The notes under the pieces were generated by a model. The model saw only the letters and a program-made list of their open reading frames with translations, had not been told where the DNA came from and made no database searches. Position numbers and translations under genes: made by a program. From the NCBI GenBank assembly GCA_021800645.1, contig JAJYYT010000083.1, positions 1 through 8,298 of the forward strand: a stretch of 8,298 bases of DNA, read 5' to 3'. This document shows, piece by piece, positions 5,710-8,298 of this stretch (the stretch's first letter is position 1; each line of letters opens with the position of its first letter). This DNA comes from Actinomycetes bacterium (GTDB taxonomy: Bacteria > Actinomycetota > Acidimicrobiia > Acidimicrobiales > RAAP-2).

Positions 5710-7080
5710 TTGCAATCCCTCGACGACCTCGACCGCCGGTACGTGCTCCACCCGTTCACCGCGATCCGCGACCACCTGGAGTCCGGGCCGCTCATGATCG
5801 TCGAGGGCAAGGGGTGCCGCCTCGTCGATTCCGCAGGCAGGAGCTACCTCGACGCCATGGCGGGGCTCTGGTGCGTGAACGTCGGCTACGGCAACACCGA
5901 GATCGCAGAGGCGATCGCCGCGCAGTCCAAGCGGCTCTCCTACTACCACTCCTTCTCCTCGATGGGCAACGACGTGTCGACCCGGCTCGCCGAGCGGCTC
6001 GTCACCACGGCGCCCGTCCCCATGTCCAAGGTGTTCTTCGGCAACAGCGGGTCGGACGCCAACGACACCGAGATCAAGCTCGTCTGGTACTACAACAACG
6101 TCCTCGGGCGCCCCGAGAAGAAGAAGATCGTCTCGCGTCGGCGCGGCTACCACGGGGTGAGCGCACTCACCGCCGGGCTCACCGGGCTCGACAACGTCCA
6201 TGCCGGCTTCGACGCGCCGATGCCGATGATCCGCCACGTGCGCGCCCCCCAGCGCCTGTGGGAAGCCGAGCCGCAGATGACCGACGAGGAGTTCAGTGCG
6301 AGCCTCGCCCGAGAGCTCGAAGAGCTCATCGTCTCAGAGGGGCCCGAGACCGTCGCCGCCTTCATCGCCGAGCCGGTCCAGGCCGCCGGCGGGGTCATCA
6401 TCCCCCCGGCCGGCTACTTCCAGGCGATCACCGAGGTGCTGCACCGCTACGACGTCCTGCTCATCGCCGACGAGGTGGTGTGCGGCTTCGGCCGCCTGGG
6501 ACGGTGGTTCGGCACCGAGCGCTTCGGGATCGAGCCCGACCTCATCACCGTGGCCAAGGGCATCACCTCGGCCTACGTACCCCTGTCCGCGAGCTACATC
6601 TCTGCCCGGGTCTTCGACGTGCTCGCCGAGGGCGGCGAGCGCTTCGGGCCCATCGGCCACGGCTACACCTACTCCGCGCACCCACTCGCCGCGGCCGCTG
6701 CCCTCGCCAACCTGGGCATCGTCGAGCGCGACGGGCTCGTGGACCAGGCGGCCAAACGTGGCGCCTACATGCTCGAGCGCCTGCGTGAACGTTTCGAGGA
6801 CCACCCCTACGTCGCAGAGGTGCGCGGCGAGGGGCTCATCGCCGCCGTCGAGCTCGTCGCCTCGCGCGACCCGCTCCGCCGCTTCGACCCGGCCCTCAAG
6901 ATGGGCGCCCGCGTGGCGCGCGCCAGCCTCGGCCACGGCGTCATCACCCGGGCTCTCCCAGAGGCAGACACCATCGCCTTCTCACCACCCTTCATCGTGA
7001 CCGAGAGCGAGATCGACCAGATGGTCGAGGGCACCGGCGCCGCTCTCGAAGAGGTCGCGGCCGACCTCGCCCGGAGCTGA
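5710..7080 (+). CDS. Class III PLP-dependent omega-aminotransferase (GABA/beta-alanine/diamine type)
   Basis: A 456-residue fold-type I PLP enzyme that moves an amino group from an omega-amino acid or amine, most often to pyruvate. LHPFT (13-17) and AGLWCVNVGYG (51-61, with Trp54) are typical of the pyruvate-dependent omega-transaminase clade that includes Chromobacterium violaceum omega-TA. GNSGSDAND (111-119) binds the PLP phosphate, and GYHG (146-149) stacks on the ring. Asp254 in IADEV pairs with the pyridine nitrogen, and Lys283 in AKG is the Schiff-base lysine. Arg414 in ITRALPEAD matches the mobile substrate-carboxylate arginine. The start is TTG at 5710, six bases after the strong site AGGAAGGA (5696-5703). 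A start at GTG 5602 would add 36 residues without family support and overlap the divergent gene. Divergence from a GabD-type enzyme favours GABA plus pyruvate giving succinate semialdehyde plus alanine; beta-alanine, taurine or putrescine remain possible. Confidence 0.87.
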   Translation: MQSLDDLDRRYVLHPFTAIRDHLESGPLMIVEGKGCRLVDSAGRSYLDAMAGLWCVNVGYGNTEIAEAIAAQSKRLSYYHSFSSMGNDVSTRLAERLVTTAPVPMSKVFFGNSGSDANDTEIKLVWYYNNVLGRPEKKKIVSRRRGYHGVSALTAGLTGLDNVHAGFDAPMPMIRHVRAPQRLWEAEPQMTDEEFSASLARELEELIVSEGPETVAAFIAEPVQAAGGVIIPPAGYFQAITEVLHRYDVLLIADEVVCGFGRLGRWFGTERFGIEPDLITVAKGITSAYVPLSASYISARVFDVLAEGGERFGPIGHGYTYSAHPLAAAAALANLGIVERDGLVDQAAKRGAYMLERLRERFEDHPYVAEVRGEGLIAAVELVASRDPLRRFDPALKMGARVARASLGHGVITRALPEADTIAFSPPFIVTESEIDQMVEGTGAALEEVAADLARS

Positions 7081-7093
7081 TCGACCTTCCGGG

Positions 7094-7213
7094 ATGGGAC
7101 GGATCGTCGGCTTCCTCGTCAATCCCCTCGCCGGGATGGGAGGACGCGTCGGGCTCCACGGCACCGACGGCAGCGGGCGCGTCGCAGAGGCACGTCGGCG
7201 CGGAGCACGTCCT
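7094..7213 (+). pseudogene. 5' remnant of an ATP-NAD kinase/AcoX-like gene
   Basis: ATG at 7094, 13 bp after the aminotransferase stop, opens a frame that begins MGRIVGFLVNPLAGMGG and continues RVGLHGTDG, then VAEARRRGA. This is the characteristic N-terminus of ATP-NAD kinase-like (AcoX) proteins, whose LVNPxAGMGGxVGLKGTDG stretch is the first strand and loop of the kinase fold; intact members are roughly 350-390 residues. Only about 38-40 residues match here. The same frame then turns into Arg/Gly-rich shadow sequence up to 7678, while the neighbouring frame becomes an FAD oxidase. The kinase active-site GGDGT segment is absent. No convincing ribosome site precedes the ATG. I infer that the gene lost everything after its start by deletion, or that the assembly joined two loci. 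Confidence 0.6.
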
Positions 7214-8298
7214 GGTCGATCCTGCCCTCTGCGCGGGATACGAGATCGACTGGACACGGCGCTTCCGAGGACGCGCGAGGCTAGTCGTGCGCCCCCGGAC
7301 GACCGGGGAGGTCGCGCGGGTGGTGCGGACGTGTGCCGCCGCGGGCGTTCCAATCGTGCCGCAGGGCGGCAACACCGGCCTCGTCGGCGGTGGCGTTCCG
7401 CACCGGGGCGAGGTGCTGCTCAGCCTCCGTCGGCTCGACGACTTGGGCGAAGTCGATGCGGCCGCGCTGGAGGTGACGGCAGCCGCCGGCGTGACGCTCG
7501 CCGAGCTTCAGACGCGGGCCCGCGAGGCGGGGCTCGAGTTCGGCGTCGACCTAGCGGCGCGCGACTCGGCGACCGTGGGCGGGATGATCGCGACCAACGC
7601 CGGAGGCGTGCACGTCCTGCGCCATGGCACGATGCGCGCACAGGTGGTGGGGATCGAAGCGGTCCTCGCGAGCGGTGAGGTGGTCTCCCGGATGCCCGGA
7701 CTGCTGAAAGACAACGCGGGGTACGCCGTGCCCGAGCTGCTGGCGGGGAGCGAGGGGACGTTGGCGGTGATCACGCGCGCGAGGCTCCGCCTCGTCCGCT
7801 CGCCGCGGCATCGCGCCGTGGCACTGGTTGCGCTGGCCGCTCACGTGCCAGCCGCCGGCCCCGCGGAGGCGGGCACGGAGGTCGGTGTGACGAGCCCCGT
7901 GACGAGCCCCGTGAAGACCGGCGGCGGGGCCGCAACGGGCGGGCGCGACGATTCCCTCGGCACGCCGGAGGCTCGCGCGGCCGCGTCGGCCGTGGCGTTG
8001 ACAGGGCGGGCGCGGCTGCGTCTCGACTCGCTGCAGGCCGCCGAACTCTTCTTCGAGCCCGGGCTCGCACTGGTGCTGCGTCATCGGGGTGGAGGGCGGC
8101 CGTTCCGGGATCGGCAGGCCGGTTACCTGCTCCTCGAATGTGCCGCCGAGACCGATCCGTCGAACGATCTCACGGCGCTGTTGTCCGACGCTCCGGAGGT
8201 CGTCGACGCGGTTCTGGCATCCGATGCGTCCGGGCGACAACGGCTCTGGAGCCTGCGCGAGGCCCACACGGAAGCGATCGGCGCGGCGGGGATCGCAC
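7191..8298 (+). CDS. FAD_binding_4 oxidase (glycolate / D-lactate / D-2-hydroxyglutarate dehydrogenase type), 5' end abnormal, 3' end outside window
   Basis: Family similarity starts around 7191 (HVGAEHVLVDP, then AGYEIDW) and continues without stops to the right edge, where SLREAHTEAI shows that more of the cap and C-terminal domain should follow. PQGGNTGLVGGGVP (7359-7400) is the FAD pyrophosphate loop. SATVGGMIATNAGG, KDNAGY (from 7707) and GSEGTLAVI (7746 on) complete the PCMH/VAO flavin domain. LDSLQAAELFFEPG lies in the cap domain. Such enzymes oxidise D-2-hydroxy acids to 2-oxo acids. No ATG, GTG or TTG exists in this frame from 6789 up to GTG at 7287-7289, which falls just before the first flavin-domain strand and has a modest GCGAGG ahead. 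The normal N-terminal start is therefore missing, and upstream lies the kinase remnant in another frame. A product from 7287 would keep the flavin domain, so activity cannot be excluded. A low-complexity linker is inserted at about 7851-7950. Confidence 0.75.
7887..7914 (+). repeat. 12-bp tandem repeat (GTGACGAGCCCC, two copies plus GTGA)
   Basis: GTGACGAGCCCC at 7887-7898 is repeated exactly at 7899-7910 and followed by a third partial GTGA. The unit is four codons, so the repeat stays in frame and encodes VTSPVTSPV within a Gly/Ala/Thr-rich linker of the FAD oxidase. A repeat of this kind can change copy number by slippage without breaking the frame. Confidence 0.85.

Noticed and set aside
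5814..6788. 324-codon alternative frame inside the aminotransferase
   Set aside because: Arg-rich overlap frame; the other frame contains all PLP enzyme motifs.
6811..7190. 10-bp direct repeat GTCGCAGAGG at 6811 and 7181, considered as the recombination site behind the 7170-7213 junction
   Set aside because: Shared 10-mers are expected by chance in a GC-rich window of this size, and a deletion between repeats would leave only one copy at the junction.
7094..8298. A functional kinase-oxidase fusion protein
   Set aside because: The two homologies are in different frames and the kinase part is only about 40 residues without its active site, so a fusion would need frameshifting with no visible signal.
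1..8298. tRNA, rRNA, CRISPR arrays, insertion sequences, attachment sites, riboswitches
   Set aside because: No matching sequence or repeat structure was seen by eye on either strand.

Overview
The window is GC-rich bacterial DNA. Codons end mostly in G or C, there are long spurious antisense ORFs, at least one TTG start, and an apparently leaderless promoter. The best fit is a high-GC actinomycete-type genome. This is an inference from composition and protein style, not from a marker gene. I see no tRNA, rRNA, CRISPR array, transposase or phage gene.

Layout, left to right: (1) minus strand, cut by the left edge, an exported solute-binding protein of the polar amino acid ABC type (949 to 1); (2) minus strand, an FAD-dependent DAO-family amino acid or amine oxidoreductase (2446 to 1172); (3) plus strand, a DapA/NAL-family Schiff-base lyase (2561-3511), divergent from gene 2; (4) minus strand, a small SnoaL/NTF2-like protein (4048 to 3551), convergent with gene 3; (5) minus strand, a GabD-type succinate-semialdehyde dehydrogenase (5632 to 4100), 51 bp upstream of gene 4 in the same direction; (6) plus strand, a class III omega-aminotransferase (5710-7080), divergent from gene 5; (7) plus strand, a short remnant of an ATP-NAD kinase/AcoX-like gene (from 7094), which runs in a different reading frame into (8) an FAD_binding_4 oxidase of the glycolate/D-lactate/D-2-hydroxyglutarate dehydrogenase type, cut by the right edge and with no normal start codon.

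Together the genes look like a scavenging and catabolic locus for amino acids or amines. A solute-binding protein captures the substrate. An FAD oxidase and/or a PLP aminotransferase removes nitrogen. A lyase or deaminase of the DapA family may act on a keto-acid intermediate. The GabD-type enzyme oxidises a C4/C5 semialdehyde towards the TCA cycle. The aminotransferase/GabD pair most simply fits GABA (or a polyamine passing through GABA). The DAO oxidase, DapA homologue and semialdehyde dehydrogenase also resemble the enzyme set of hydroxyproline catabolism. The sequence alone does not decide the substrate.

The most notable anomaly is the junction near 7170-7213, where two unrelated gene families are spliced together out of frame; it is either a deletion scar or an assembly join. 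The divergent region 5633-5709 holds compact symmetric promoter and operator-like elements. An 11-bp motif is shared by the upstream regions of the solute-binding protein and the DapA-like gene. No clearly new defence or mobile system is visible.
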